64,000 bases of DNA from the NCBI GenBank assembly GCA_031395645.1, contig JANNJM010000010.1:57498-121497 (forward strand), given 5' to 3'. Position 1 is the first letter of the stretch. Every line of letters starts with the position of its first letter. Shown here piece after piece: positions 44,534-52,975 of this stretch. This DNA is from SHZI01 sp031395645 (lineage in GTDB: Bacteria > Pseudomonadota > Gammaproteobacteria > Steroidobacterales > GCA-2729495). Made by a program: the position numbers and the translations under genes. Under the pieces are notes generated by a model. It did no database searches, was not told the origin of the DNA, and was given only the letters and a program-made list of their open reading frames with translations.

Positions 44534-45670
44534 GTGTTTATCAACAACTGGTACGCGGCCTGCATCGGCAGTGAACTGACCCAGCTTCCACGCAAGGTCC
44601 GCATGCTCGACTGCGACCTCGTACTGTTTCGCGACCGGGCCGGCGTTGCGCATTGCCTCAGCGATGCCTGCTGCCACCGGGGTGCATCCTTAAGTCTCGG
44701 CAAGCGCCGTGAAGACCTGTTGATCTGCCCGCAGCATGGCTGGGAATTCGCGGGCAGCGGCACGTGCGTCCGTGTGCCTGCTGGCATCAGGGATCCCGCA
44801 GCCCCACCCCGCAAAGCGCGGGTGCCCGCCTACCCGGTCGAGGAGCGCTACGGTCTGGTGTTTGTGTTCTTGGGCGACCTCGGCGAGGCCGAGCGTCCGG
44901 CCCTCCGCGACATCCTGCCCGAGTACGCCGACCCGGACGGCTGGCACGTTGGCATCCTGTCCCGGCAGAAGGATGTGAACTACGTGCGCATGGCCGAGAA
45001 CTACAACGATCCCTGCCACGTGCACTACGTCCACGAGTTCGCGAAGTGGTTGCCCAAGGGCGTGACCATCGAGACGCTGGTAGTGACCGACACCTACGTG
45101 AGGGCGTTTCACGCCGCCTGGGATGCCAAAGGCTTAACCAGTCCCGACCGCGGCCTGATGATGGAGTTCGACGTCGTCGGCATGGTGTCGCGGAACACAA
45201 ACAAGCAGCCCGGCTATCCCGCCACCGTCGTGGTAGCGACCGTCACGCCGATCGACGAGGGCAATACGCAGATCTTCATGCTCCTGCTGCAGCCGAAGCC
45301 CGGCGCGGATGGCAAGGGTGGTATCTCCGCGGCAGACCACCAGATGCTGGTCACGATGACGCGGGACCAGGTCATGGACGAGGACTACGCCGTTTTGAAG
45401 GGCACACGGCCGCGTCAGGCGGCGTCGCCGGCCGAGGAGCTGCTCGTCGAGACGGATGTGACCGTCGCGCAGGTCCGGAAGATCACGCGGGACTATGGCG
45501 CCAAACACGGTGAGGTCGATGCGCAGGCACTGGCTGCCGTCCGTGACACGCACATTCGCGTGCTGCCGTGCCCGGGCCACCGGAGCGAGCCGGGCCAGTG
45601 GGTGCACAAGCTGGTGCCACTCAGGGAGCCGACACCGGGCATGGCACCCCAGGTGGCCCAGGTAGCCTGA
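44534..45670 (+). CDS. Rieske non-haem iron ring-hydroxylating oxygenase, alpha subunit type
   Basis: The 378-residue enzyme starts at GTG preceded by GAGG. The Rieske cluster is C46-C-H48 and C65-PQ-H68 with the expected 16-residue spacing. The catalytic iron site is in ENYNDPCHVHYVHEFAKW, with two histidines near 160-165, and a C-terminal acidic residue (MDEDYAVL). It resembles single-component-type alpha subunits such as phthalate or vanillate O-demethylase oxygenases that demethylate or hydroxylate an aromatic. No reductase or ferredoxin gene is in the window. First gene of the operon that runs to 50761. Confidence 0.93.
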   Translation: MFINNWYAACIGSELTQLPRKVRMLDCDLVLFRDRAGVAHCLSDACCHRGASLSLGKRREDLLICPQHGWEFAGSGTCVRVPAGIRDPAAPPRKARVPAYPVEERYGLVFVFLGDLGEAERPALRDILPEYADPDGWHVGILSRQKDVNYVRMAENYNDPCHVHYVHEFAKWLPKGVTIETLVVTDTYVRAFHAAWDAKGLTSPDRGLMMEFDVVGMVSRNTNKQPGYPATVVVATVTPIDEGNTQIFMLLLQPKPGADGKGGISAADHQMLVTMTRDQVMDEDYAVLKGTRPRQAASPAEELLVETDVTVAQVRKITRDYGAKHGEVDAQALAAVRDTHIRVLPCPGHRSEPGQWVHKLVPLREPTPGMAPQVAQVA

Positions 45671-45678
45671 GAACAGCA

Positions 45679-47313
45679 TTGTCTTTCCAGCCCTTCGTTC
45701 AGCCGGAACCCCGGCCCCGGCACGGCTTTCGGGAGGACTGGCTGTTGCGAAGTTTCGTGCGCCACCGATTGCCGCCCGAAGTGGGCGCGGCACTGGAGCC
45801 TGAACTCGACGAACTCGGCACACGGGCCGCCGGCCCGCTCTGGGATTTCCAGCGTGCCGATCGCCTTAACGAACCCCGGCTGACCCGCTTCGATGCCTGG
45901 GGCAAGCGGATTGACCACATTGAATTGACGCCCCTGTGGCACGAGGCCGAGCGGCTTGCTGTGCACTACGGGCTCACGGCCCATGCCAGGGAACGCCGAC
46001 ACGGCGTCTGGTCCCGCGTGCACCAGTTTCTGCTCGTGCACCTTTTGCATCCGGTGACTGACGTCTACACCTGCCCGCTGGCCATGACCGACGGCGCCGC
46101 GCGCACGTTGCTGGCAGCCGGCAACCAGGCCCTGATCGATCGGGCAGTGCCCCGCCTGACCAGCCGCGACCCAGCCCGGTTCTGGACCAGCGGCCAGTGG
46201 ATGACGGAAGCCACCGGTGGCTCCGACGTCGGCTTGTCCCAGACGCGCGCTGAACTTCGCGACGGCGTGTGGCGCCTGTACGGCAAGAAGTGGTTCACGT
46301 CAGCGGCCACGTCACAGATGGCCCTGATCCTGGCGCGGCCGGAGGGTAATGGGCCGGGCGGCAGCGGGCTCGCCCTGTTCTACCTGGAAACCCGCAACGC
46401 CGACGGCCAGCTGAACAACATCCGGGTGGAACGGCTCAAGGACAAGCTGGGTACGCGCAAGGTGCCCACGGCCGAACTCACTCTGGATGGTACGGTGGCG
46501 CAACTGGTGGCCGGACTGACTCACGGCACGCGCAGCATCGAGCCGATGTTGCGCGTCACCCGCACCTGGAACAGCGTGTGCGCCGCGTCGTTCCTGCGGC
46601 ACGGACTCGGTCTGGCGGAGGACTACGCCGCCCGGCGTGTCGCCTTCGGCGCCACGTTGGCCGAGCAGCCGTTGCACCGTGCCACGCTGGACGACGTGGA
46701 CGCAGAGTCCGCGGGCGCCTTCCTGCTGGCCTTCCTGCTCGTTGAGTTGCTGGGTCGGGACGAGGGCGGTGAGTTCGATGCGGCGGAAGCCGCTCTGCTG
46801 CGGCTGCTGACCCCGATCGCCAAGGCCACCACGGGCAAACAGGGAGCGGCCGGTGCGAGTGAGCTCATCGAAGCGTTCGGTGGCGCCGGCTACGTGGAAG
46901 ACACAGGCATTCCGGTGCTGCTTCGGGACAGCCAGGTGCTGCCGATCTGGGAGGGGACGACCAATGTCTTGGCCCTCGACCTGCTGCTGCGCGCGGACCT
47001 CGATCAGGGCCTGGCAGCGCTGCGGCAGCGGGCGGCAAGAGCAGGCGATACCGCGGCGGACGGCGAACTCCGCGCTGCTGCTGCCGCGAGTCTCGCCGCG
47101 GTCGACCGCGCCACGAGCTGGCTTAAGGGCACCCGCGATCCGGCCGGGCGCCAGCGCGGAGCGCGGCAGTTTGCCCTGACGCTCGGTCGCGCCCTGGAGC
47201 TGGCCCTGCTGGTCGAGCACGCGGCAGTGCTCACGGGGACCGACGACGCCGACGCCGCCCGTCAGGCGTGCCTGCGCTTCCAGCAACTCGGCGTCGATCT
47301 GCTGCGTGTCTGA
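45679..47313 (+). CDS. AidB-like acyl-CoA dehydrogenase family protein
   Basis: Using the TTG at 45679 the product is 544 residues, close to AidB length; an ATG at 45568 would overlap the Rieske gene by 103 bases. Features are TRFDAWGKRIDHIELTPLWHE (AidB N-domain), MTEATGGSDVGLSQT (flavin-binding), YGKKWFTSAATSQMALILARP, RLKDKLGTRKV and FGGAGYVEDTGIPVLLRDSQVLPIWEGTTNVL. AidB itself binds DNA and has weak dehydrogenase activity; in this operon oxidation of a CoA ester or related acid is the more likely role. Eight bases after the Rieske stop. Confidence 0.9.
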   Translation: MSFQPFVQPEPRPRHGFREDWLLRSFVRHRLPPEVGAALEPELDELGTRAAGPLWDFQRADRLNEPRLTRFDAWGKRIDHIELTPLWHEAERLAVHYGLTAHARERRHGVWSRVHQFLLVHLLHPVTDVYTCPLAMTDGAARTLLAAGNQALIDRAVPRLTSRDPARFWTSGQWMTEATGGSDVGLSQTRAELRDGVWRLYGKKWFTSAATSQMALILARPEGNGPGGSGLALFYLETRNADGQLNNIRVERLKDKLGTRKVPTAELTLDGTVAQLVAGLTHGTRSIEPMLRVTRTWNSVCAASFLRHGLGLAEDYAARRVAFGATLAEQPLHRATLDDVDAESAGAFLLAFLLVELLGRDEGGEFDAAEAALLRLLTPIAKATTGKQGAAGASELIEAFGGAGYVEDTGIPVLLRDSQVLPIWEGTTNVLALDLLLRADLDQGLAALRQRAARAGDTAADGELRAAAAASLAAVDRATSWLKGTRDPAGRQRGARQFALTLGRALELALLVEHAAVLTGTDDADAARQACLRFQQLGVDLLRV

Positions 47314-47329
47314 GCGGCGGGAGCAAGCC

Positions 47330-48124
47330 ATGGGCGACAACGTGGTCATCATTACTGGTGCGTCCAAGGGCATTGGCGCCGAGCTGGCGTTGCAGTTCGC
47401 ACGACTGGGGGCACAACTGGCGCTCGCCGCACGCGACAGCGCCGCGCTGGAGGCGGTGGCGGCCGATTGCCGCAAGCTGGGTGCAACCGTGGTCGCCATC
47501 GTGACTGACGTTGCGGATGAAGGCGCCTGCCGGCGCCTGATCGAGCAGACCGTGGCCCGCTTCGGCCGCCTGGACACCCTGATCAACAACGCGGGAGCCA
47601 CCATGTGGGCGCGCGTCGATGAAATTCGCGACCTCGGGATGCTTGCGCGCATCATGCAGGTCAATTACATGGGCGCGGTGTACTGCACGGCCTACGCACT
47701 GCCCCATTTGAAAGCGTCGCGGGGGCGGATCGTCGGCGTCGCGAGCCTCACCGGCCTCACGGGCGTGCCGACCCGCTCCGGCTACGCCGCTTCCAAGCAC
47801 GCCATGCGCGGTTTCTTCGATTCGCTGCGCATTGAGCTCGATGGTTCCGGCGTCACGGTCACGATGATCTACCCGGGCTTTGTCGCCACCGGCATCCGGG
47901 AGAACGCGACCGGCCCCGACGGCAAGCCAGTTGCGGTGGATCCGCTCGACCCGAACCTTACGATGAGCCCCGGGGAGTGCGCCCGGCAGATCATCGCCGC
48001 AACCGGGCGGCGCTCGCGCGAACTTGTGATGACGCCGCGGGGAAAGTTTGCCCAGTGGGCCAAGCTCATCGCCCCGCGATTCGTCGACCGCCTCGCCCGC
48101 CGCGCCATCGAACGGGGGCATTGA
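47330..48124 (+). CDS. Short-chain dehydrogenase/reductase
   Basis: The 264-residue SDR has TGASKGIGAEL (cofactor), NNAGATMW, SLTGLTGVPTRSGYAASKHAM (Ser, Tyr, Lys) and a C-terminal extension with KFAQWAKLIAPRFVDRLARRAI, as in membrane-associated SDRs. The ATG at 47330 has GGAG eleven bases upstream and is preferred to 47306, which lies in the previous gene. Its stop overlaps the next ATG by one base (TGATG). Confidence 0.92.
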   Translation: MGDNVVIITGASKGIGAELALQFARLGAQLALAARDSAALEAVAADCRKLGATVVAIVTDVADEGACRRLIEQTVARFGRLDTLINNAGATMWARVDEIRDLGMLARIMQVNYMGAVYCTAYALPHLKASRGRIVGVASLTGLTGVPTRSGYAASKHAMRGFFDSLRIELDGSGVTVTMIYPGFVATGIRENATGPDGKPVAVDPLDPNLTMSPGECARQIIAATGRRSRELVMTPRGKFAQWAKLIAPRFVDRLARRAIERGH

Positions 48125-49395
48125 TGCCGTTGCCGTACACACTCACCCAGAAGATTCTCGCCCGGGCCGCCGGCCGCCCGCACGTCAGTCCGGGCGAAAT
48201 CGTGACCTGCCGGGTGGACCTCGCCCTGCTGCTCGATTCCGGCGGACCCCGTCGCATCTGGCCCCGACTGAAGGAACTTGGTGTCGGGGTGTGGGATCCC
48301 GACCGGATCGTGCTGTGCTCCGACCACTTCACGCCGGCAGTGGACGCCGAGTCTGCGGCTATCCTGCAGCTCACCCGTGAGTTTGCCCGACACTTCGGCA
48401 TTCAGCGTTTCTTCGACATGCGCGGTATCGGCCACGTCCTGCTGGCCGAGCAGGGGCTGCTCGCGCCTGGCATGTTTGCTGTCGGCGGTGATTCCCACTC
48501 CAGCATGGGCGGCGCCTTTGGCTGCTTCATGGCAGGTTTCGGCGCCATCGAGATGACGGGCGTGGTGGTGACCGGTGAAATCTGGATCCAGGTACCGGAG
48601 ACGCTGCGCGTGAACTGGTCTGGCCGCTTTGCCCGGGGCGTGGTGGCCAAGGATATTGCGTTGTTTTTGTGCCGGACGCTCGGCATGGAGAACGGCGCGA
48701 GCGTCCTTGAGTACGGCGGGGAGACGGTGCGCAACATGTCCATCTGGGAGCGTATGGTCCTTACCAACATGGCCGCGGAGCTGGGTGCTGAGACCGGCCT
48801 GGTTGAGGCCGACGAAGTGACTCTGGCGGCACTGCGCACCGCCGGGCGCGTGCCTGCTGCGGACGCCCTCGACTGGCGCAGCGACCCGGACGCGAGTTAC
48901 TCAGCCATCCACGACTTCTCCGCGACGGATCTGCCGCCCCAGATCGCGGCGCCCGATTCACCCGCCAATTCGGGGCCGGTTGGGGCCTACGACACGGTGC
49001 GCATCGACCAGGCCTACATTGGCGCCTGCGTGGGTGCGAAGCTTTCGGATCTGCGCATGGTGGCGGAAGTGCTGAAGAACCGGAGCGTGGCCCGTGGCAC
49101 GCGCCTGCTGGTGGCACCGGCCTCCACGCAGGCCATGACCGAGGCGGCGGCGGATGGCACGCTCGCCACCATCACGGCCGCCGGCGCCTACATTCTCCCA
49201 ACCGGCTGCGGGGCCTGCGCCGCCCTGGGTGCCGGGGTGCTGGCTGAGAATGAGGTGTGCATCTCGTCAACCAACCGGAACTTCCGGGGCCGCATGGGCG
49301 CGAATTCCGCCCAGGTGTATCTGGCGTCGCCCTACACCGTGGCCGCATCGGCCGTCGCGGGCCGTGTTGCAGACCCGCGGGAGCTGCTGACATGA
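48124..49395 (+). CDS. Aconitase-family dehydratase, large subunit (LeuC/DmdA type)
   Basis: The 423-residue protein belongs to the 3-isopropylmalate dehydratase large-subunit type: SDHFTPAVD, VGGDSHSSMGGAFGCFMAGFGAIEM, IGACVGAKLSDLRMVAEVLKNR and LPTGCGACAALGAG, with the three cysteines (one in ACVGAK, two in GCGAC) that hold the [4Fe-4S] cluster. Close relatives are LeuC, homoaconitase and dimethylmaleate hydratase DmdA. The operon partner is a lyase, not a leuB, so I favour a hydratase of an unsaturated diacid over leucine synthesis. The ATG is chosen at 48124 within TGATG. Confidence 0.92.
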   Translation: MPLPYTLTQKILARAAGRPHVSPGEIVTCRVDLALLLDSGGPRRIWPRLKELGVGVWDPDRIVLCSDHFTPAVDAESAAILQLTREFARHFGIQRFFDMRGIGHVLLAEQGLLAPGMFAVGGDSHSSMGGAFGCFMAGFGAIEMTGVVVTGEIWIQVPETLRVNWSGRFARGVVAKDIALFLCRTLGMENGASVLEYGGETVRNMSIWERMVLTNMAAELGAETGLVEADEVTLAALRTAGRVPAADALDWRSDPDASYSAIHDFSATDLPPQIAAPDSPANSGPVGAYDTVRIDQAYIGACVGAKLSDLRMVAEVLKNRSVARGTRLLVAPASTQAMTEAAADGTLATITAAGAYILPTGCGACAALGAGVLAENEVCISSTNRNFRGRMGANSAQVYLASPYTVAASAVAGRVADPRELLT

Positions 49396-49892
49396 AGGCC
49401 ATTGAGGGTCGTGCCTGGGTGTTCGGCGACAACATCAACACAGACGCGATGGCGCCTGGCCTCTACTTCAAGTCATCGATGGATGAAATGGCGCGCCACT
49501 GCCTCGAAACGGTGGACCCGCATTTCGCCCGCGACGTGCGGCCGGGAGACGTCATTGTGGCCGGCCGTAACTTTGGCGTGGGTTCCGCGCGCGAGCAGGC
49601 CGCGATGGCCCTGACGCACCTGGGCGTGGCGGCCGTGCTGGCCGTCTCGTTCGGGCGGATTTTCTATCGCAACGCGCTTAACTTCGGCCTGCCCGCTCTG
49701 ACGTTCCCGAACGCGGCAACCGTTCGGGCTGGCGATGTGCTGCGTGTGCAGCCCGTCGCTGGCCGTATCGAAAATGTACGCACGGCTGCGGTATTTGCCG
49801 TGCCGGGTATTCCCGCGCACCTCATGGCCATGGTCGAGGCCGGCGGCCTCATGCCCTGGCTGAAGGTCCGCCTGGCCAAGGACACTGTTTGA
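49392..49892 (+). CDS. Aconitase-family dehydratase, small subunit (LeuD/DmdB type)
   Basis: The 166-residue partner of the preceding gene has GRAWVFGDNINTDAMAPG at the N-terminus, VIVAGRNFGVGSAREQAAMAL (the swivel domain signature) and AVSFGRIFYRNALNFGLP. It completes the substrate site of the LeuC-type large subunit. Start ATG overlaps the large-subunit stop (ATGA); the earlier in-frame start at 49257 is inside that gene. The N-terminal segment is at the short end of LeuD-type subunits, typical of the archaeal and DmdB-like group. Confidence 0.9.
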   Translation: MKAIEGRAWVFGDNINTDAMAPGLYFKSSMDEMARHCLETVDPHFARDVRPGDVIVAGRNFGVGSAREQAAMALTHLGVAAVLAVSFGRIFYRNALNFGLPALTFPNAATVRAGDVLRVQPVAGRIENVRTAAVFAVPGIPAHLMAMVEAGGLMPWLKVRLAKDTV

Positions 49893-50761
49893 TGACCCCT
49901 GCTCAACGCCTGCGGGACTTGCTTGCCGGCCAGCCCTTTATCGCCCCGGGCTGCTACGACGCGTTCACGGCGCTGCTGATCGAGCAGGCCGGGTTTTCCT
50001 GTGCGTATGTCAGCGGCGCGAGCGTGGCGTTCACCAAGCTCGGCCGGCCGGACATCGGTCTGACCACCCTCACCGAGGTCGCGGAGACGGTGGGCAATAT
50101 CCGCGACCGGGTCGCGCTGCCCCTCATCGTCGATGGCGACAATGGCTTCGGCAATGCACTGAACGTGCAGCGCACGGTGCGCCTGCTGGAGAAAATGGGG
50201 GCTTCTGCGATCCAGCTCGAGGACCAGACGCTGCCCAAGCGCTGCGGTCACCTGGATGGCAAAACACTGGTCAGTGTCGGTGAGATGCTGGGCAAGCTGA
50301 AGGCTGCGCAGGACGCGCGCACCGATCCTGCCACCGTGATCGTGGCACGCACCGATGCTATCGCGGTCGAAGGCTTTGAGGCCGGGATGGTGCGGGCGCA
50401 TGCCTATGCGGAAGCCGGCGCTGACGTGCTCTTCATTGAGGCGTTGCGTGATACCGAACAGCTTAAGCGGGCAGGTCGGGAGCTGGGCGGCCGGATCCCC
50501 CTGCTGGCCAACATGGTGGAGGGCGGCAAGACGCCGCTGCTGTCGATTGCGGAGCTGGGAGCGCTTGGCTTCCGGCTGGCGATACATCCGGGTGCGATGG
50601 TGCGCGTGGTGGGTCACGCCGCCACGAACTATCTCGCCACGCTCCAGTCCGACGGCACGACGCGACAGATGCTGGACCGGATGCTTGACTTCAGGCAGCT
50701 GAACGACGTCATTGGGACCGACGACATGCTGCAGCAAGGCGACCACTATCGGGTTTTGTAA
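49892..50761 (+). CDS. Isocitrate lyase / PEP mutase superfamily C-C lyase (PrpB-like)
   Basis: The 289-residue enzyme has the family features DGDNGFGNALNV (metal-binding Asp), QLEDQTLPKRCGHLDGKTLVS with the KRCGH catalytic cysteine loop of methylisocitrate lyase and relatives, and IVARTDAIAVEGF. It should cleave a 2-hydroxy diacid to pyruvate or a similar 2-oxoacid and a carboxylate. The dehydratase genes just upstream would make the hydroxylated diacid, as in the DmdAB/Dml pair of nicotinate fermentation. ATG overlaps the previous stop (TGATG); a TTG three bases earlier adds one residue. Confidence 0.9.
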   Translation: MTPAQRLRDLLAGQPFIAPGCYDAFTALLIEQAGFSCAYVSGASVAFTKLGRPDIGLTTLTEVAETVGNIRDRVALPLIVDGDNGFGNALNVQRTVRLLEKMGASAIQLEDQTLPKRCGHLDGKTLVSVGEMLGKLKAAQDARTDPATVIVARTDAIAVEGFEAGMVRAHAYAEAGADVLFIEALRDTEQLKRAGRELGGRIPLLANMVEGGKTPLLSIAELGALGFRLAIHPGAMVRVVGHAATNYLATLQSDGTTRQMLDRMLDFRQLNDVIGTDDMLQQGDHYRVL

Positions 50762-50772
50762 CACTTTGTAAC
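50755..50772. promoter_or_regulatory. Direct repeat resembling an OmpR-family operator, upstream of mliC-like gene
   Basis: TTTGTAAC at 50755-50762 and again at 50765-50772, one helical turn apart. Read on the minus strand this is GTTACAAAGTGTTACA, which fits the OmpR-type consensus GTTACANNNNGTTACA. The first copy overlaps the lyase stop codon; the next gene starts 75 bases later. Confidence 0.45.
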
Positions 50773-50847
50773 GATTGAAATCCGGTGCATCCAGTCCCTG
50801 TGGGTCGCCGAAATCAACTCCAGTCGTCTTCAACCTGGAGTTAAGTC

Positions 50848-51210
50848 ATGCGAAACCCGAAACTCGTTGCCCCCCTTCTGACCGTGCTCTTCGCGGCATC
50901 CCCCCTCATGGCTGGCGACGCATCAGCGACCTCCGAGTGGCGTCAGGTTCAATACAGCTGCGGCGCGGGCTCGACCCTGACTGTCGACTATAAGGAATCC
51001 GGATCATCCATCCGGGTGGCCGAGGCCGACAAGAAGGCCGTGAAGCTAAACGCCCGGCCTGCCAAGGCGGGCTTCCGCTACGGTGATTCCCGCCATGAAT
51101 TGCGCGGTGCCGGAGAAACAGTGAGCTGGAAGGTCGGCGCGCGCACCGCCATCGAGTGCAGCAGCGACGATCCGGCTGCGATCAGCCTGGCCACCGCCGC
51201 CAACCGCTAG
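50848..51210 (+). CDS. MliC-like lysozyme inhibitor (C-type), secreted
   Basis: The 120-residue product has a signal peptide (VAPLLTVLFAASPLMAG) without a lipobox, so it is periplasmic rather than lipid-anchored as in classical MliC. The mature part shows the MliC pattern VQYSCGAGSTLTVDYKE ... FRYGDSRHELRGAGETVSWKVGARTAIECSS, with two cysteines that would form the fold's disulfide. MliC proteins protect peptidoglycan from host lysozyme. The usual SAxGxRY segment is degenerate here (PAKAGFRYGD). It lies between two operons with its own upstream repeat and downstream terminator. Confidence 0.78.
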   Translation: MRNPKLVAPLLTVLFAASPLMAGDASATSEWRQVQYSCGAGSTLTVDYKESGSSIRVAEADKKAVKLNARPAKAGFRYGDSRHELRGAGETVSWKVGARTAIECSSDDPAAISLATAANR

Positions 51211-51264
51211 CCTACCGAGTCCTCCAGGACTCCTGGCGATCCCCCCCGACGCCAGGAACTACCC

Positions 51265-51303
51265 GGCGCGAGTGCTCCCCCCCGAGCCTCGCGCCGTCTT
51301 TTT
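51265..51303 (+). terminator. Rho-independent terminator after the mliC-like gene
   Basis: GGCGCGAG (51265-51272) pairs with CTCGCGCC (51288-51295), followed by GTCTTTTT. A second inverted repeat, CCTGGCG (51232-51238) with CGCCAGG (51250-51256), lies just upstream and may add to it. This isolates the phosphonate operon from genes before it. Confidence 0.78.
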
Positions 51304-51349
51304 GCCCGCTCCGGTACAATTCCCGGCCGTGAGTTGCAAGGAGCCGGGC

Positions 51350-52975
51350 ATGGGCAACGGTAAGACCACTCGCTTTCGCCAGTTGCTCGCCAGTACCGAG
51401 CTGGAGTTCCTGCTCGAGGCGCACAACGGGATCACCGCCAAGATCGTCGAGGAGGCCGGCTTCCATGGTATTTGGGCCGGCGGCCTGTGCATGTCCGCCC
51501 AGTACGGCGTGCGCGACTCCAATGAGGCCAGCTGGACCCAGGTGCTCGAGATGCTGGAGTTCATGGCAGATGCTACCAGCCTCCCGATCCTGCTCGATGG
51601 CGACACCGGCTACGGCAACTTCAACAACGTCCGCCGGCTGGTGCGCAAGCTCGAGCAAAGGGGCATCGCGGCCGTCTGCATTGAGGACAAGCTGTACCCC
51701 AAGACCAACAGCTTTATCGACGGGGACAAGCAGCAGCTGGCCGACGTCGATGAATTCTGCAGTCGCATCAAGGCCGGCAAGGATGCCCAGTCCGACGACG
51801 ATTTCGCAATCATCACGCGGGTTGAGGCCTTTATCGCCGGCTGGGGCCTGGGGGAGGCCATGCGCCGGGCCGAGGCCTATCACGCGGCGGGCTCCGACGG
51901 CATCCTGATCCACAGCGCGCTCAGCCGGCCCACCGAAGTGCTCGCCTTTCAGAAGGAATGGGCTGGCCGCTCACCCGTCGTCATCGTCCCCACGAAGTAT
52001 TACGCCACGCCGACCGACGTCTTCCGCGAAGCGGGCTTCTCGATAGCCATCTGGGCCAACCAGCTGCTGCGCTCGGCGGTGGTCGCCATGCAGGAAACCG
52101 CCCGGACGATTGCGCGGGATCAGAACCTGCAGTCGGTGGAGGATCGCATTGCGCCCGTGAAGGAGCTCTTTCGTCTCCAGGGTGCGTCAGAACTGCAGGA
52201 GGCGGAGGAACGCTACCTGCCGCGCCAGCAGGCGCGGTCCCGCGCCATTATCCTGGCAGCGTCGCGCGGCTCCGCCCTTGGGGAGCTCACGGAGCAGCGG
52301 CCCAAGACCATGGTGAAGGTCCGGGGCCGGCCGCTGTTGTCGCACATCGTGGCGGCCTACAACGCCGCAGGGATCAAGCGCATCAATGTGGTTCGTGGCT
52401 ACATGCCTGCGGCCGTGGACCTGCCGGCGCTCACTTACACCGATAACACCGAGTACGCCGATACGAGCGAGCTGATTTCGCTTAGCCGGGCGCTCGACGC
52501 CGATGCCGATGACGGCATGGATCTCTACGTCTCCTACGGTGACGTCATTTTCAACCGGTACATCCTTGATGCCCTGCGCGAGAGCGATGACGAGATCAGC
52601 ATCGTGGTGGACACGGAATGGCGTGATTCCGTAAACCGGGGTCGCGCCGCCGACTACGTGACCTGCACTCAGCCCTACTCGCGGCGCAACTTCTACCAGC
52701 CCGTATTCCTCGAGCGGGCTGCCGAGGACCTGGCAGAAGACCGTATCCACGGCGAGTGGATGGGCTTCCTGCGCGTTTCGGCCAAGGCACTACCACGCTT
52801 TCGCGCCGCGGTCGCTGAGATGGCCCGGGTGCCGGGCAACCGGCAGGCCAAGCTCTACCATCTGCTGACGCATCTGGTCGACAAGGGGGAGCGGGTGCGT
52901 GCGCTCTATACCACCGGCCACTGGCTCGACGTCGACAGCCTGGAAGACGTGGTCGCGGCCGGCAGTTTCGCGTGA
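51350..52975 (+). CDS. pepM: Phosphoenolpyruvate mutase fused to a nucleotidyltransferase domain
   Basis: The 541-residue fusion starts at ATG 51350 with GGAG upstream. Residues 1-290 are PEP mutase: LLDGDTGYGNFNNVRRL and the diagnostic EDKLYPKTNSF (EDKxxxKxNS), which separates true mutases from lyases. It converts PEP to phosphonopyruvate, the entry step of almost all phosphonate biosynthesis. The C-terminal domain (IILAASRGSALGELTEQRPKTMVKVRGRPLLSHI) is a nucleotidyltransferase resembling cytidylyltransferases that activate 2-aminoethylphosphonate, but the first motif is changed from the usual AAGxGxRL (Arg is Ala). A TACAAT at 51315-51320 may be the -10. First gene of the operon; stop overlaps next start. 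Confidence 0.95.
   Translation: MGNGKTTRFRQLLASTELEFLLEAHNGITAKIVEEAGFHGIWAGGLCMSAQYGVRDSNEASWTQVLEMLEFMADATSLPILLDGDTGYGNFNNVRRLVRKLEQRGIAAVCIEDKLYPKTNSFIDGDKQQLADVDEFCSRIKAGKDAQSDDDFAIITRVEAFIAGWGLGEAMRRAEAYHAAGSDGILIHSALSRPTEVLAFQKEWAGRSPVVIVPTKYYATPTDVFREAGFSIAIWANQLLRSAVVAMQETARTIARDQNLQSVEDRIAPVKELFRLQGASELQEAEERYLPRQQARSRAIILAASRGSALGELTEQRPKTMVKVRGRPLLSHIVAAYNAAGIKRINVVRGYMPAAVDLPALTYTDNTEYADTSELISLSRALDADADDGMDLYVSYGDVIFNRYILDALRESDDEISIVVDTEWRDSVNRGRAADYVTCTQPYSRRNFYQPVFLERAAEDLAEDRIHGEWMGFLRVSAKALPRFRAAVAEMARVPGNRQAKLYHLLTHLVDKGERVRALYTTGHWLDVDSLEDVVAAGSFA

Noticed and set aside
44534..47313. Rieske and AidB-like proteins as a steroid-ring or biphenyl dioxygenase system
   Set aside because: No beta subunit, ferredoxin or extradiol dioxygenase is present; only the broad oxygenase family is supported.
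47977..49892. Extended starts of the LeuC-like and LeuD-like subunits
   Set aside because: They read through the end of the previous gene in another frame; ATGs at 48124 and 49392 overlap the previous stops.
48124..50761. Leucine biosynthesis operon (leuC-leuD)
   Set aside because: No leuB or leuA nearby; the partner is a PrpB-like lyase and the operon starts with an oxygenase.
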